The notes: generated by a model from the sequence alone, not told the origin. Counted from the first letter of the stretch, positions 27,275 to 36,772 are shown. The stretch is 64,000 bases of DNA from Hyphomicrobiaceae bacterium (GCA_020638095.1 JACKJF010000004.1:62001-126000), one strand, 5' to 3'. Translations and numbers: made by a program.

Positions 27275-28737
27275 AACTGTCGAATGCCACGCTCGGTTCT
27301 ATCCCCTCCCAGGTGGCTGCCCCCCGATATGACCGGTCCCGGCTGAAACCCGGAATCGTGCATATCGGGGTCGGCAATTTTCATCGCGCCCATCAGTCCT
27401 GGTACCTGCATCGTCTTTTTCAGGACGGCCACAACCAGGATTGGGCCATCGTTGGGGCAGGGGTTCGGCAATACGACGCCGCCATGCGCGAAAAGCTGAT
27501 GGCACAGGACAATCTGACGACGCTTATCGAACTCGACCCCTCGGGCACTTCCGCGGAAATCGTCGGCTCGATGATCGACTATGTCGAAATTGCCGAGGGC
27601 AATGGCCCTCTGATCGCCCGCATGGCCGAGCCTGACATCCGCATTGTGGCGCTGACTGTTACCGAGGGCGGGTATTTCATTGATCCCGCCACCAAGGGCT
27701 TCGACGCCGCGCATCCTGACATCATCCATGACGCCGCAAATCCGGGGAGCCCCCGCACAGCATTCGGCGCGATGGTTGCCGCACTCAAGCTTCGGCGCGA
27801 GAGAGGCCTCGTTCCGTTCACCGGCCAGTCATGCGATAACCTGCAGGGCAACGGCCGTATCCTGCGGCAGACGGTGACCTCGCTGGCGCGCCTGTCCGAC
27901 CCCGATCTTGCGGACTGGATCGATGCCAATGCGACATTCCCCAACTCCATGGTTGACTGTATCGTTCCGGCGACCGGCCCGAAGGAACTGGCGCTGGTTC
28001 AGCAATTCGGCATCGATGATGCCGCACCGGTGACCCACGAAAACTTTCGCCAATGGGTGATCGAAGATCAGTTCTGCGCCGGGCGTCCCGACTGGGATCG
28101 GGCCGGTGCGACATTCACCGACCACGTTCATGATTTCGAGGCGATGAAGATCCGCATCCTCAATGGCGGGCACCAGGTCATTTCAGTCATTGGCGACCTG
28201 CTCGGCATCGAAACCATTTCCGGTTGCATGGACGATGCGGACCTAAGGGCCTTTTTCGACAAGGTCGAGGCCACTGAAATCGCCCCTCACGTCAAGCCCG
28301 TTCCCGGCTACACCCCGGCAGAATACGTCAAGCTGATCGAACGGCGCTTCTCCAACCCCTCCATTGTCGACACGACCCGTCGCGTCGCCTTTGACGGCTC
28401 GAGCCGCCAGCCTGGCTTCATTTTGCCGTCGGTCCGAGATGGTCTGGCGTCCAGGACGCCGGTTCAGGGATTGGCCCTGGTCTCCGCCGCCTGGGCCCGG
28501 TACTGCCTCGGCACGCGCGAAGATGGATCGAGCATTGAACCCAACGATCCCTTCTGGTCCGATCTGGTCGCCGTCGCGCAGCAGGCCAAGGAACGCCCGC
28601 GTGCCTGGCTCGAAATGGCCCAGACCTACGGCGATCTGTCGGCCATGCCTCCGTTCGCCGATGCGTTTGAAAAGTCGCTGACCCATATTCATGCCCAAGG
28701 CGTTCGGTCGGCGCTTAGGGCCTACCTCGCCAGCTAG
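27271..28737 (+). CDS. mtlK: Mannitol 2-dehydrogenase (polyol long-chain dehydrogenase)
   Basis: The 488-residue NAD-dependent polyol dehydrogenase oxidises D-mannitol to D-fructose, and often arabitol or sorbitol to the ketose. An N-terminal nucleotide-binding domain ([16 protein letters not shown]) is followed by the polyol-dehydrogenase signature KxxxxNxxH, seen as Lys293 in KIRILNGGH. It ends the smoEFGK-mtlK operon. The arrangement with a SorC regulator and HAD protein supports hexitol catabolism. Exact polyol preference is not readable. Confidence 0.92.
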
Positions 28738-28938
28738 CACTCAAAGCCTGGGATTCCCTGACACCGAATAACTGGACGCCGCCCTCGCAAAATCCCTGTC
28801 CGCGCAGCGCCTTTTTTAGAATGCCGCATCTGGCCATAATGCCGCAGGGCGTGTAGCTTCGAGGCTTCGCCGGCCGCGGCCACCCCGCCGCCGTCCCTTC
28901 CTGAGCGCATCGGCGCAGTCTTCACAGGGTGTCCCAGA
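28738..28938. other. Intergenic region before the FAH-family gene
   Basis: The 201 bases between two same-strand genes contain a T-run with TAGAAT near 28816 that could be a -10 element. No strong hairpin was seen, so the transcript start of the next operon probably lies here. Confidence 0.3.
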
Positions 28939-30078
28939 ATGCAGAACATGCCCGCCAGCGGCACCTTTGTCGGCCGGGTGTGGAATCCCGCCGTCAACGG
29001 TCCAAGCATCGTGACCCTCCGCAATGGGCGGCTCATCGACATAACGAACCCCGATGCCCCGACCGTGCGCGACATCTGCGAGCGCGATGATACGGCCGCC
29101 TACGTGGCCACTGCGTCAGGGCCGGACCTGAGCGGGTTCGATGAAGTCGCCGGTCGAGACAACTCGGATCTGACGCGAATTCACTTTCTGGCGCCATGTG
29201 ACCTGCAGGCGGTCAAGGCCTGCGGGGTAACCTTTGCCCGTTCGATGGTCGAGCGCGTCATCGAAGAGCGCGCGGCCGGTGACGCCAACAAGGCGGAAGC
29301 CATCCGGACAAGGATCGGCGCTGCTATCGGCGACAGTCTTCGCAACATCAGGCCCGGATCGGACGAGGCTGCCCGGGTGAAGGAGGCCCTTATCCGCGAG
29401 GGGCTCTGGAGCCAGTATCTTGAGGTGGGTATCGGGCCGGACGCCGAAGTGTTTTCCAAGGGTCAGGTTCTGTCCTCGGTCGGTCACGGCGCATCGGTGG
29501 GCTTGCATCCGATATCGAAATGGAACAATCCGGAACCCGAAATGGTTCTGGCGGTCAACTCGCGTGGCGGGATCGTCGGCGCGAGCCTCGGCAACGACGT
29601 GAACCTGCGCGACGTCGAAGGGCGCTCGGCGCTGCTCCTTTCCAAGGCCAAAGACAACAATGCGTCCTGCGCCATCGGGCCGTTCATTCGCCTTTTCGAC
29701 GAAACCTATTCACTCGACGATGTGCGCGGGGCCGAACTGACCCTCAAGGTGACGGGCGGAGACGGCTACGAACTGAACGGCCATTCCTCCATGTCCGAAA
29801 TCAGCCGCGATCCGGCCGATCTCGTGCGCCAGACGATCGGGCGGCATCATCAATATCCAGATGGGTTGATGCTCTTTCTCGGCACACTCTTCGCCCCGAC
29901 CGAAGACCGCGACGTGCCGGGTGGCGGTTTCACCCACAAGCTCGGCGACGTGGTGACCATTGCCAACGACAAGCTCGGCCAGTTGACCAATACCGTCCGC
30001 CTTTCGACCGAATGCCCGCCGTGGGAATTTGGCGCGAGCCACCTCATGCGCAACCTGGCGCAACGCAACCTGATCTAG
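28939..30078 (+). CDS. Fumarylacetoacetate hydrolase-family enzyme (probable keto-deoxy sugar acid dehydratase)
   Basis: The 379-residue protein has an extra N-terminal domain and a C-terminal FAH fold. Metal-site-like acidic residues appear in NNPEPEMVLAVN and SLGNDVNLRDVEG. FAH-superfamily proteins of this length next to a 2-oxoglutarate semialdehyde dehydrogenase are known to dehydrate 2-keto-3-deoxy-pentonates in Weimberg-like routes. By context this is the favoured role, but a hydrolase for 2,4-diketo acids is also possible. It lies 10 bases before the aldehyde dehydrogenase. Confidence 0.75.
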   Translation: MQNMPASGTFVGRVWNPAVNGPSIVTLRNGRLIDITNPDAPTVRDICERDDTAAYVATASGPDLSGFDEVAGRDNSDLTRIHFLAPCDLQAVKACGVTFARSMVERVIEERAAGDANKAEAIRTRIGAAIGDSLRNIRPGSDEAARVKEALIREGLWSQYLEVGIGPDAEVFSKGQVLSSVGHGASVGLHPISKWNNPEPEMVLAVNSRGGIVGASLGNDVNLRDVEGRSALLLSKAKDNNASCAIGPFIRLFDETYSLDDVRGAELTLKVTGGDGYELNGHSSMSEISRDPADLVRQTIGRHHQYPDGLMLFLGTLFAPTEDRDVPGGGFTHKLGDVVTIANDKLGQLTNTVRLSTECPPWEFGASHLMRNLAQRNLI

Positions 30079-30087
30079 GAGACGATC

Positions 30088-31599
30088 ATGCTGAGCGGAA
30101 TGCATCTCATTGCCGGCGAATGGGTCGCCGGCGAAACGACATTTGAAAACATGCCAACGAGTGGCGTTGCCGATCGCTTCGCCGTTGGCACGCCGGCCCA
30201 TGTCGATCGCGCCTGCAAGGCCGCCGAAGAAGCGTTCTGGTCCTACGGCTATGCGACCCGCGAAACACGCGCCACTTTTCTCGACCGCATCGCCGACGAG
30301 ATCGAGGCACGCGGAGCCGACATAACCGCCATCGGCACGCGCGAGACGGGTCTGCCCGAAGCCCGTCTCGAAAGTGAACGCGGACGCACTACCGGCCAGT
30401 TGCGCCTGTTCGCATCGCACATTCGGAAGGGCGACTACCTGGACCGGAGGCACGATGCGCCGTTGCCGGACCGCAAGCCGCTGCCGCGTCCGGATATTCG
30501 GGTCATGCAACTGCCCATCGGACCGGTAGCCGTATTTGGCGCCTCGAATTTTCCGCTGGCGTTCTCGACGGCTGGCGGTGACACGGCGTCGGCCCTCGCG
30601 GCGGGTTGTCCGGTCGTCGTCAAGGGACACTCGGCTCATCCGGGCACGGGCGAGATCGTCGCTCAGGCCATCGATGCCGTCATCAAGGCGCTTGGCCTTC
30701 ATCCGGGCACCTTCTCCCTTATCCAGGGTGGGACGCGCGAGACCGGTCACGCGCTGGTCCAGCATCCGCTGATCAAAGCCGTTGGTTTTACCGGCTCGCT
30801 TGGCGGCGGGCGGGCCCTTTTCGATCTCTGCGTATCGCGTCCCGAACCGATCCCGTTCTTCGGGGAACTGGGTTCGGTCAACCCGATGTTTCTGCTGCCT
30901 GAGGCAGTTAAGGCGCGCGGCGCTGAAATCGCCCGGGGCTGGACGGGGTCGCTGACGCTTGGGGCAGGGCAATTCTGCACCAATCCCGGAATATCGATCC
31001 TCAAGGAAGGCGAGGGCGCCAGCGCCTTTGTCGATGCCGTCAGGTCCGCGCTTGCCGAGGTCGGTTCCCAGACCATGCTGACCGATGGCATCGCCCGTGC
31101 TTATCGCGACGGCCGCGATCGGGTCGCCGGAACCAGTGGCGTTCGCGAGGTCCTGACCTCCGTTTGCGACCTCCGCAATGCCACGCCCTATCTCTACGAA
31201 ACGACGGGCGACGACTGGCTCGCCAACGACGCGCTGGGCGAAGAAGTCTTTGGTCCGCTCGGCTTGGTGGTCCGTGTGCGCGACGAGGACCAGATGCTCA
31301 AGGTCGCCCATTCGCTGCACGGCCAGCTGACCTGCACCGTTCACCTCGACCCCGGTGACCATGGTCTCGCAATGAAACTGCTTCACGTCCTCGAACGAAA
31401 AGCGGGGCGGGTGCTCGCCAATGGCTATCCGACGGGCGTCGAGGTCTGCGACGCCATGGTTCACGGCGGACCCTATCCCGCCTCGACCAATTTCGGCGCA
31501 ACCTCGGTCGGCACATTGGCCATCAGACGGTTTCTGCGGCCAGTCAGCTTCCAGAACATGCCCATTGACCTGCTGCCAGAAGATCTGAAGGCCGTCTGA
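30088..31599 (+). CDS. Aldehyde dehydrogenase, 2-oxoglutarate semialdehyde (2,5-dioxovalerate) type
   Basis: The 503-residue enzyme has AGEWVAGE at the N terminus, GPVAVFGASNFPLAFS, the cofactor stretch GFTGSLGGGRAL, the Glu motif ELGSVNPMF and the catalytic Cys in GAGQFCTNPG. The FGASNFPLAFS form and the length match NADP-dependent 2-oxoglutarate semialdehyde dehydrogenases, the last step of pentonate, hydroxyproline and glucarate degradation. RBS AGGAGA precedes the ATG at 30088. The FAH-family neighbour would supply its substrate. Confidence 0.88.
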   Translation: MLSGMHLIAGEWVAGETTFENMPTSGVADRFAVGTPAHVDRACKAAEEAFWSYGYATRETRATFLDRIADEIEARGADITAIGTRETGLPEARLESERGRTTGQLRLFASHIRKGDYLDRRHDAPLPDRKPLPRPDIRVMQLPIGPVAVFGASNFPLAFSTAGGDTASALAAGCPVVVKGHSAHPGTGEIVAQAIDAVIKALGLHPGTFSLIQGGTRETGHALVQHPLIKAVGFTGSLGGGRALFDLCVSRPEPIPFFGELGSVNPMFLLPEAVKARGAEIARGWTGSLTLGAGQFCTNPGISILKEGEGASAFVDAVRSALAEVGSQTMLTDGIARAYRDGRDRVAGTSGVREVLTSVCDLRNATPYLYETTGDDWLANDALGEEVFGPLGLVVRVRDEDQMLKVAHSLHGQLTCTVHLDPGDHGLAMKLLHVLERKAGRVLANGYPTGVEVCDAMVHGGPYPASTNFGATSVGTLAIRRFLRPVSFQNMPIDLLPEDLKAV

Positions 31600-31699
31600 G
31601 ATCGTCCGCGCCGCTGGCAACCACCAAAAGCGCCCGGCGTGCGTCCGACGCGCCATCGTGCTGTTTTCCGGCGCAAAATCGGGCTCAATTTTAGACTCG

Positions 31700-31723
31700 A
31701 CACAACAAGCGCCTCCGTTGTGT
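31700..31723. promoter_or_regulatory. Inverted repeat upstream of the ABC importer
   Basis: ACACAAC (31700-31706) and GTTGTGT (31717-31723) are separated by 10 bases in the 277-base gap before the binding-protein gene. It is a possible regulator site; no cognate regulator is identified. Confidence 0.35.
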
Positions 31724-31876
31724 AATTCAAGTTGATCTTCAGCTCCGGAGCCGGAAACCGGCAGCACAAGTGCGCGAGATCAATGCGCGGAGATGCACGC
31801 AAAGCCTCTTGTGGGTTCCGCTCTCCGCCATTTCTTCGATCAGATCGAACATGGCTAGCCAATGGAAGGAATGTTC

Positions 31877-32659
31877 ATGAAAATCATCAAGACCGCGGCG
31901 ATGGTGCTGGCCGCTGCCGCATTTTCCGCACTCGCGGGAACCGCAATGGCCGAGTCCCTCAAACTTGGGACAGAAGGCGCCTATCCGCCGTTCAATTATA
32001 TCGAGCCGGACGGGACGATCACTGGCTTCGACGTGGAAATCGGGCTGGCTCTTTGCGAACGCATCGGCGCCGATTGCGAAGTCGTCGCCCAGGATTGGGA
32101 CGGCATCATCCCCGGCCTTCTCGCCAAGAAATATGATTTCATCATCGCTTCGATGTACATCACCGAAGAACGCATGAAGCAGGTCGCCTTCACCGATCCC
32201 TACTACAAGGCAGCAATGTCGATGGTCGCCCAGAAAGGCTCGACGATCACGGACTTCTCGCCAGAGGGCCTTGCCGGCAAGATCATCGGCGCGCAGTCCG
32301 GCACGACCATGTCGGACTTCATTGAAGCCGCCTATCCGGACGCGGACATCCGCCTTTACCCGACCCAGGATGAGGCCAATCTCGACCTCGCCAGCGGCCG
32401 GCTCGACCTGATGGTCGGCGATATGCTGCCGATGGTCGATTGGGTGCAAAAGACCGACGATGGCGCATGCTGCGAACTCGTCGGCACGCCGATCACCGAT
32501 CCCGCCTATGTCGGGCTTGGGGCAGGTATTGCGCTCAGGAAGGAAGACGAGGACCTTCGTCAGCGCTTCAACGCCGCTCTTGCAGAAATCCGTGCCGACG
32601 GCACTTACAAGGCGATCAACGACAAATACTTCCCCATCGACATCTATACGATGGAATAA
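31877..32659 (+). CDS. Family 3 (amino-acid type) ABC transporter substrate-binding protein
   Basis: The 260-residue precursor has a Sec signal (MKIIKTAAMVLAAAAFSALAG...AMA). The family 3 core shows LKLGTEGAYPPFNYIEPDG, GFDVEIGLALCERIG, WDGIIPGLLAKKYDFIIASM and TDPYYKAAM, resembling lysine/arginine/ornithine-binding proteins. Three in-frame ATGs occur at 31862, 31871 and 31877. GGAAGGA (31864-31870) places the ribosome at 31877. It heads an importer of two permeases and an ATPase. The neighbouring sugar-acid enzymes raise the possibility of an acidic ligand other than an amino acid. Confidence 0.9.
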   Translation: MKIIKTAAMVLAAAAFSALAGTAMAESLKLGTEGAYPPFNYIEPDGTITGFDVEIGLALCERIGADCEVVAQDWDGIIPGLLAKKYDFIIASMYITEERMKQVAFTDPYYKAAMSMVAQKGSTITDFSPEGLAGKIIGAQSGTTMSDFIEAAYPDADIRLYPTQDEANLDLASGRLDLMVGDMLPMVDWVQKTDDGACCELVGTPITDPAYVGLGAGIALRKEDEDLRQRFNAALAEIRADGTYKAINDKYFPIDIYTME

Positions 32660-32684
32660 TGAGAGCGGTTCCCCGGGCCGCGGA

Positions 32685-32785
32685 AGCATGTTCAGGCAGA
32701 GTACGAAGCGGTTTACCGGTTCGAACATGCGACCATGCAAAGTCTCGACCATGCGTTTTGATCGCATCAGAACGTGACGTGGTTT
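32685..32785. repeat. Dispersed intergenic repeat, copy 1
   Basis: It shares TCGAACATGCGA and GACCATGCGTTTTGAT with copies 2 and 3 and begins AGCATGTTCAGG. It is the most diverged copy and lies between the binding-protein and first permease genes, ending 10 bases before the permease start. Confidence 0.8.
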
Positions 32786-32795
32786 AGGCTACGTC

Positions 32796-33503
32796 ATGCT
32801 TGAACTCTTTTCACTCGGCGACACCGGCTGGGGGGACGAAATCCTGCGTGGACTTCTGGTCACGGCCCAATTGGCCGTGACCACCTTGCCGGTCGGAATT
32901 CTGCTCGGCTTCTTCGCCGCCTTTGCGTCGCTATCGCGCTTCGTGCCGCTTCGGGCGCTGGGCGTCGGTTACACGACCATCATGCGCGGCCTGCCCGAAA
33001 TATTGACCCTTTTCGTGGTCTATAATGGTGTCGGCCTGCTGCTGAATTCGCTGGTTCAATGGTTGAGCCCGGAAGCCGGTTCAATCGATTTCAGTCCCTT
33101 TGCCGCCGGCGTCATCGCCCTCGGAATGGTCTTTGGCGCCTTTGCCGGCGAGGTGCTTCGTGGCGCCTTCAACGCGTTGGATCGGGGCCAGATCGAAGCG
33201 GGCCGCGCCATCGGCATGACCAATAGTCAGGTCTTCTGGCGCATCAGCCTGCCGCAGGTCTGGCGCTTTGCGCTGCCGGGCCTCGGCAATCTCTGGATCA
33301 ATCTTCTCAAAGACACGGCGCTCGTGTCGGTCATTGCGCTCGATGACCTCATGCGCATGACCAAGGTGGCCGTTGGCGTGACCAAACAGCCCTTCACCTT
33401 CTATCTGCTCGCCTGCCTCATCTATTGGGTGCTGTCGGTCCTTTCCGAACTCGTATTGGCCGCCATGGAACGGCGCGCCAATCGCGGCGTGCGGAGGGCG
33501 TGA
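32796..33503 (+). CDS. Amino-acid-type ABC transporter permease 1
   Basis: The 235-residue HisQ/HisM-like inner-membrane protein has about five helices and the EAA-type loop EAGRAIGMTNSQVFWRISLPQ. The ribosome site is weak (TAGGCTACGTC) and lies next to repeat copy 1. It is followed by the second permease 1 base later. Confidence 0.9.
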   Translation: MLELFSLGDTGWGDEILRGLLVTAQLAVTTLPVGILLGFFAAFASLSRFVPLRALGVGYTTIMRGLPEILTLFVVYNGVGLLLNSLVQWLSPEAGSIDFSPFAAGVIALGMVFGAFAGEVLRGAFNALDRGQIEAGRAIGMTNSQVFWRISLPQVWRFALPGLGNLWINLLKDTALVSVIALDDLMRMTKVAVGVTKQPFTFYLLACLIYWVLSVLSELVLAAMERRANRGVRRA

Positions 33504-33504
33504 C

Positions 33505-34239
33505 GTGAACCCGATGGACGTCATCGTCACCTATTGGCCGCGCCTGATCGACGGCGCCCTGATGACCATCCGACTGACACTGCTTGGTGCGTTCATAGCC
33601 GCCCTTGTGTCGCCGTGGCTGGCTTTGGTCCGCGTGAACACGGCTACATTCATCCAGGCGCCCATCCGCGTCTACGTCTCTTTCATGCGCGGAACGCCGC
33701 TGCTGGCGCAACTGTTCCTCATCTTCTATGGATCCGGCCAGTTCCGCCCCGAGCTCGAACAATGGGGGCTTTGGGACTTTTTCCGCGACCCGTTCAACTG
33801 CGCCGTTCTCGCCTTCGCCCTCAATTCGACAGCCTACCAGACCGAAATCCTGCGCGGGGGCATCCTTGGCGTGCCGCGCGGCGAAATCGAAGCGGCCCGC
33901 GCTGTCGGCATGACCCCGATTCAGGTTCTGAGGCGGGTCGTCGCCCCGCACGCCTATCGCATCGCCTGGCCGGCGCTCGGCAACGAAGTCATTCTTCTGA
34001 TGAAGGCCAGCGCTCTCGCCAGCATCGTGACGGTTTTCGACCTGATGGGCCGCACGCGGCAGGTCTTTTCGCGGACTTTTGACTTCTCGGTCTACCTTTG
34101 GGCGGCCCTGATCTATCTCTGCATCACGGCGACCTTCGTCCTTTTGTGGCGGTTCGCCGAGCGGCGCCTGTCGCCGCATCTGAGTGCGGCGGACAGCACC
34201 GCCGCCGCCCGTCTCGCAGAACTGGAGGCCCGACCATGA
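33505..34239 (+). CDS. Amino-acid-type ABC transporter permease 2
   Basis: The 244-residue HisM-like permease has the loop EAARAVGMTPIQVLRRVVAPH and family stretch SFMRGTPLLAQLF. It starts at GTG 33505 and its stop overlaps the ATPase start (ATGA). Confidence 0.9.
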   Translation: MNPMDVIVTYWPRLIDGALMTIRLTLLGAFIAALVSPWLALVRVNTATFIQAPIRVYVSFMRGTPLLAQLFLIFYGSGQFRPELEQWGLWDFFRDPFNCAVLAFALNSTAYQTEILRGGILGVPRGEIEAARAVGMTPIQVLRRVVAPHAYRIAWPALGNEVILLMKASALASIVTVFDLMGRTRQVFSRTFDFSVYLWAALIYLCITATFVLLWRFAERRLSPHLSAADSTAAARLAELEARP

Positions 34240-34994
34240 CCACAACGGATTGCGTGCTTGAGGCAATCGAAATCCGCAAGACGTTCGGTCCCTTCGAAGT
34301 ACTGAAGGGCGTCTCGCTCGAGGCCCGCAACCACGACGTCATTTCAATTCTCGGCTCTTCGGGCTCGGGCAAAAGTACCTTTCTGCGCTGTCTCAATTTC
34401 CTCGAAACGCCGACCTCCGGATCGGTTTCCCTGCATGGGCAGGAAGTTGAGGTCCGCAACGGCAAGCCCGCCAATCCGCGACAGATCGAGGCCCTGCGCC
34501 GCCGCCTGGGCATGGTTTTCCAGCAGTTCAACCTCTGGACCCACCGCACCGTCCTCGAAAACGTCATGGAAGGTCCGGTTCATGTGAAGAAGGAACCGAA
34601 AGCAGAAGCGCGTGAAAAGGCGGAAGCCTTTCTGCAGCGCGTCGGACTGGCGGGAAAAACGAATGCCTATCCCTCCCAACTGTCCGGCGGGCAGCAGCAG
34701 CGCGTCGCCATCGCCCGGGCGCTCGCGATGGAACCTGACGTCATTCTCTTTGACGAACCGACTTCCGCGCTCGATCCTGAGCTGGTCGACGAAGTGCTCA
34801 AGGTCATGCAGTCGCTTGCCGCCGAGGGCCGGACGATGATCGTCGTGACCCACGAAATGGGTTTCGCGCGGCAGGTTTCCTCCGAAACGGTCTTCTTACA
34901 CGAGGGCCGGATCGTGGAGCAGGGCCCGCCCGACGAGATGTTCAGTCACCCAAAGACCGAGGTTTTCGAGCGGTTCATCGCCAAGGTCAAGTGA
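34236..34994 (+). CDS. Amino-acid-type ABC transporter ATP-binding protein
   Basis: The 252-residue ATPase of the HisP/GlnQ family has Walker A GSSGSGKST, Q-loop VFQQFNLW, signature LSGGQQQRVA, Walker B ILFDEPTSALDP and H-loop THEMGFA. The frame is open to 34098, but the ATG at 34236 has GGAGG upstream, overlaps the permease stop and begins where the domain begins. It completes the importer. Confidence 0.93.
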   Translation: MTTTDCVLEAIEIRKTFGPFEVLKGVSLEARNHDVISILGSSGSGKSTFLRCLNFLETPTSGSVSLHGQEVEVRNGKPANPRQIEALRRRLGMVFQQFNLWTHRTVLENVMEGPVHVKKEPKAEAREKAEAFLQRVGLAGKTNAYPSQLSGGQQQRVAIARALAMEPDVILFDEPTSALDPELVDEVLKVMQSLAAEGRTMIVVTHEMGFARQVSSETVFLHEGRIVEQGPPDEMFSHPKTEVFERFIAKVK

Positions 34995-35031
34995 AGTGCG
35001 CCGCTTGAACGGGTCCTGCGCCCGTGCCACT

Positions 35032-35135
35032 AGAGCATGTACAGGAAAAGTGCGCAGCGGTTTTCCGGGTCGAACATGCGATAATACAAAGACTTAGACC
35101 ATGCGTTTTGATTCAATCAAATCGTGACATGGTCT
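35032..35135. repeat. Dispersed intergenic repeat, copy 2
   Basis: This 104-base element runs from AGAGCATGTACAGG to CATGGTCT. Its right end forms a hairpin: AGACCATG (35096-35103) with CATGGTCT (35128-35135), plus TTTTGAT/ATCAAA inside. It lies between the ATPase and SDR genes and may terminate or process the transcript. Confidence 0.85.
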
Positions 35136-35178
35136 TGCAGGTCCGGTTCTGCCGGGATGGGCGGCCAGGGAGAGACAG

Positions 35179-35916
35179 ATGACGAATACCTGGGTGAGGG
35201 GAAAAACGGTGCTGGTGACTGCCGCCGGCCAAGGCATCGGCCGGGCAACGGCCATCGCATTCGCTGAAGCCGGCGCCCGTGTCGTTGCGACCGACACTAA
35301 CGAAGCTGCCCTCGCAAGCCTCTCGGAAGTGGAGGGGATTAGCACACGCCGCCTCGACGTCTTGCGCGACGATGAAGTCAACCAAGTGGTCTCGGACATC
35401 GGCGCAATCGACGTACTCTTCAACGGTGCTGGATTTGTCCATTCCGGCACGGTGCTCGAAGCGTCGGACGAAGATTTCGATTTTGCCGTCGACCTGAATG
35501 TCCGTTCGATGATCCGGACCATTCGCGCAGTTCTGCCCGGAATGCTGGACCGGGGCGAGGGTGCCATCATCAACATGTCGTCGGTCGCCGGCTCGATCCG
35601 CGGTGTGCCTAACCGGTTCGTCTATGGGGTGACCAAGGCTGGCGTCGTGGGTCTTACCAAGTCCATCGCGGCCGATTACGTCGCCAAAGGTATCCGCTGC
35701 AATGCCATCTGCCCGGGAACCGTTGAAAGCCCCTCCCTTCAGGAACGCCTGAAGGCGCAGGGAGACTATGAGGCGGCGCGTGCCGCCTTCATCGCGCGCC
35801 AGCCCATCGGGCGGATCGGAACGCCGGAAGAAATCGCCGGCCTCGCGGTGCATCTGGCGAACGCGACCTACACGACCGGCCAGGCCTATGCCATCGACGG
35901 AGGCTGGACGACTTGA
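35179..35916 (+). CDS. Short-chain dehydrogenase/reductase
   Basis: The 245-residue classical SDR has the cofactor motif TAAGQGIGRA (about 15-24), FNGAG, the catalytic Ser in NMSSVAGS and YxxxK in YGVTKAGVV, ending with the common AIDGGW. RBS GGGAGAGA precedes the ATG. It is most like NAD-dependent enzymes such as 2-keto-3-deoxy-L-fuconate 4-dehydrogenase or hydroxybutyrate dehydrogenase. Proximity to the FAH protein and semialdehyde dehydrogenase suggests a sugar-acid step. Flanking repeats separate it from its neighbours. Confidence 0.87.
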   Translation: MTNTWVRGKTVLVTAAGQGIGRATAIAFAEAGARVVATDTNEAALASLSEVEGISTRRLDVLRDDEVNQVVSDIGAIDVLFNGAGFVHSGTVLEASDEDFDFAVDLNVRSMIRTIRAVLPGMLDRGEGAIINMSSVAGSIRGVPNRFVYGVTKAGVVGLTKSIAADYVAKGIRCNAICPGTVESPSLQERLKAQGDYEAARAAFIARQPIGRIGTPEEIAGLAVHLANATYTTGQAYAIDGGWTT

Positions 35917-35940
35917 GCCATCCGCTCAGAGCCGCAGGCC

Positions 35941-36086
35941 AGAGCATGTTCAGGAGTTGAGCGGCACTGGCATCGGTCCGGTGGATCGATGCGCTGCGAG
36001 ACGCGCAGTGGTTTTCCGGTTCGAACATGCGACAATACAAAGACTTAGACCATGCGTTTTGATTACATCAAAACGTGACATGGTCT
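35941..36086. repeat. Dispersed intergenic repeat, copy 3 (with internal insertion)
   Basis: It has the same ends as copy 2 (AGAGCATG to CATGGTCT) but carries about 43 extra bases between the CAGGAG and GCGCAGTGG parts. The right-end hairpin is near perfect: AGACCATG (36047-36054) with CATGGTCT (36079-36086), and CGTTTTGAT with ATCAAAACG. Its last two bases belong to the stop codon of the convergent phosphoribosyltransferase gene. Confidence 0.85.
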
Positions 36087-36759
36087 ATGTTCGCGCCTCA
36101 GGGCGCTCGGCAAATCGGCCAAGCCGCTGCATCAACGCGACCACTTCCTGATCGCTTGTCTGGGGGAAGGTCTCGTATGCGGCGCCCACGGCGTGGAAAG
36201 GCTCAGGCATCCTGAGGCAAACGACGTCATCGACCAGCGGTTCAAGTTCCTCGATCGTATCTACGGGCGCTACGGGAACCGCAATCGCGATGCGCTGCAC
36301 GTTCCGTTGCCGAAGCGCCATGATCGCCGCCTTGATGCTCGCACCGGTTGCGATGCCGTCGTCAACCAGAACAACCGACTTGCCCGCAACCGGCAGAGGA
36401 CCGTGCCCCTGCAGATAGGTTTTTCTGCGGATTTCGATTTCATCGAGCAGGGGATCGGCCAGGCCCCGAACCTCGTCATCAGTGAGGCCAAAGGCGCGGG
36501 CGACATCTTTGTTGATTTCGATCGAAGGTGCATCACCGTCGACGACGGCCCCAAGGGCAAGCTCTGGCTGTCCCGGCGCTCCGATCTTTCGGACAAAGAC
36601 AAGATCAAGCGGCGCGTCAAGCGCGTCCGCGATTTTGGCCGCCACAGGCACGCCGCCCCGCGGCATGGCCAGCACCAGCGGCTCGGCGAGATTCAGTCCG
36701 GTTAGGGCATCGGCGAGCAGGGCGCCCGCATCGTTCCTGTCCCGGAATGAATTTCTCAC
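36085..36759 (-). CDS. Phosphoribosyltransferase-fold protein
   Basis: The 224-residue type I PRTase has LAMPRGGVPVA near the N terminus and the PRPP loop VVLVDDGIATGAS (about 130). This family is common in bacteria as a stand-alone protein or fused to a hydrolase, and its reaction is generally undefined. It starts at GTG 36759, 13 bases after the secreted-protein gene, so the two probably form one transcript. Confidence 0.85.
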   Translation of the reverse strand: MRNSFRDRNDAGALLADALTGLNLAEPLVLAMPRGGVPVAAKIADALDAPLDLVFVRKIGAPGQPELALGAVVDGDAPSIEINKDVARAFGLTDDEVRGLADPLLDEIEIRRKTYLQGHGPLPVAGKSVVLVDDGIATGASIKAAIMALRQRNVQRIAIAVPVAPVDTIEELEPLVDDVVCLRMPEPFHAVGAAYETFPQTSDQEVVALMQRLGRFAERPEART

Positions 36760-36772
36760 CGGCCCATTCTCG

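Noticed and set aside
29710..31767. Long open frame of 685 codons on the minus strand
   Set aside because: It lies antisense to the FAH-family and aldehyde dehydrogenase genes, both with clear motifs. High GC third positions produce such shadow frames.
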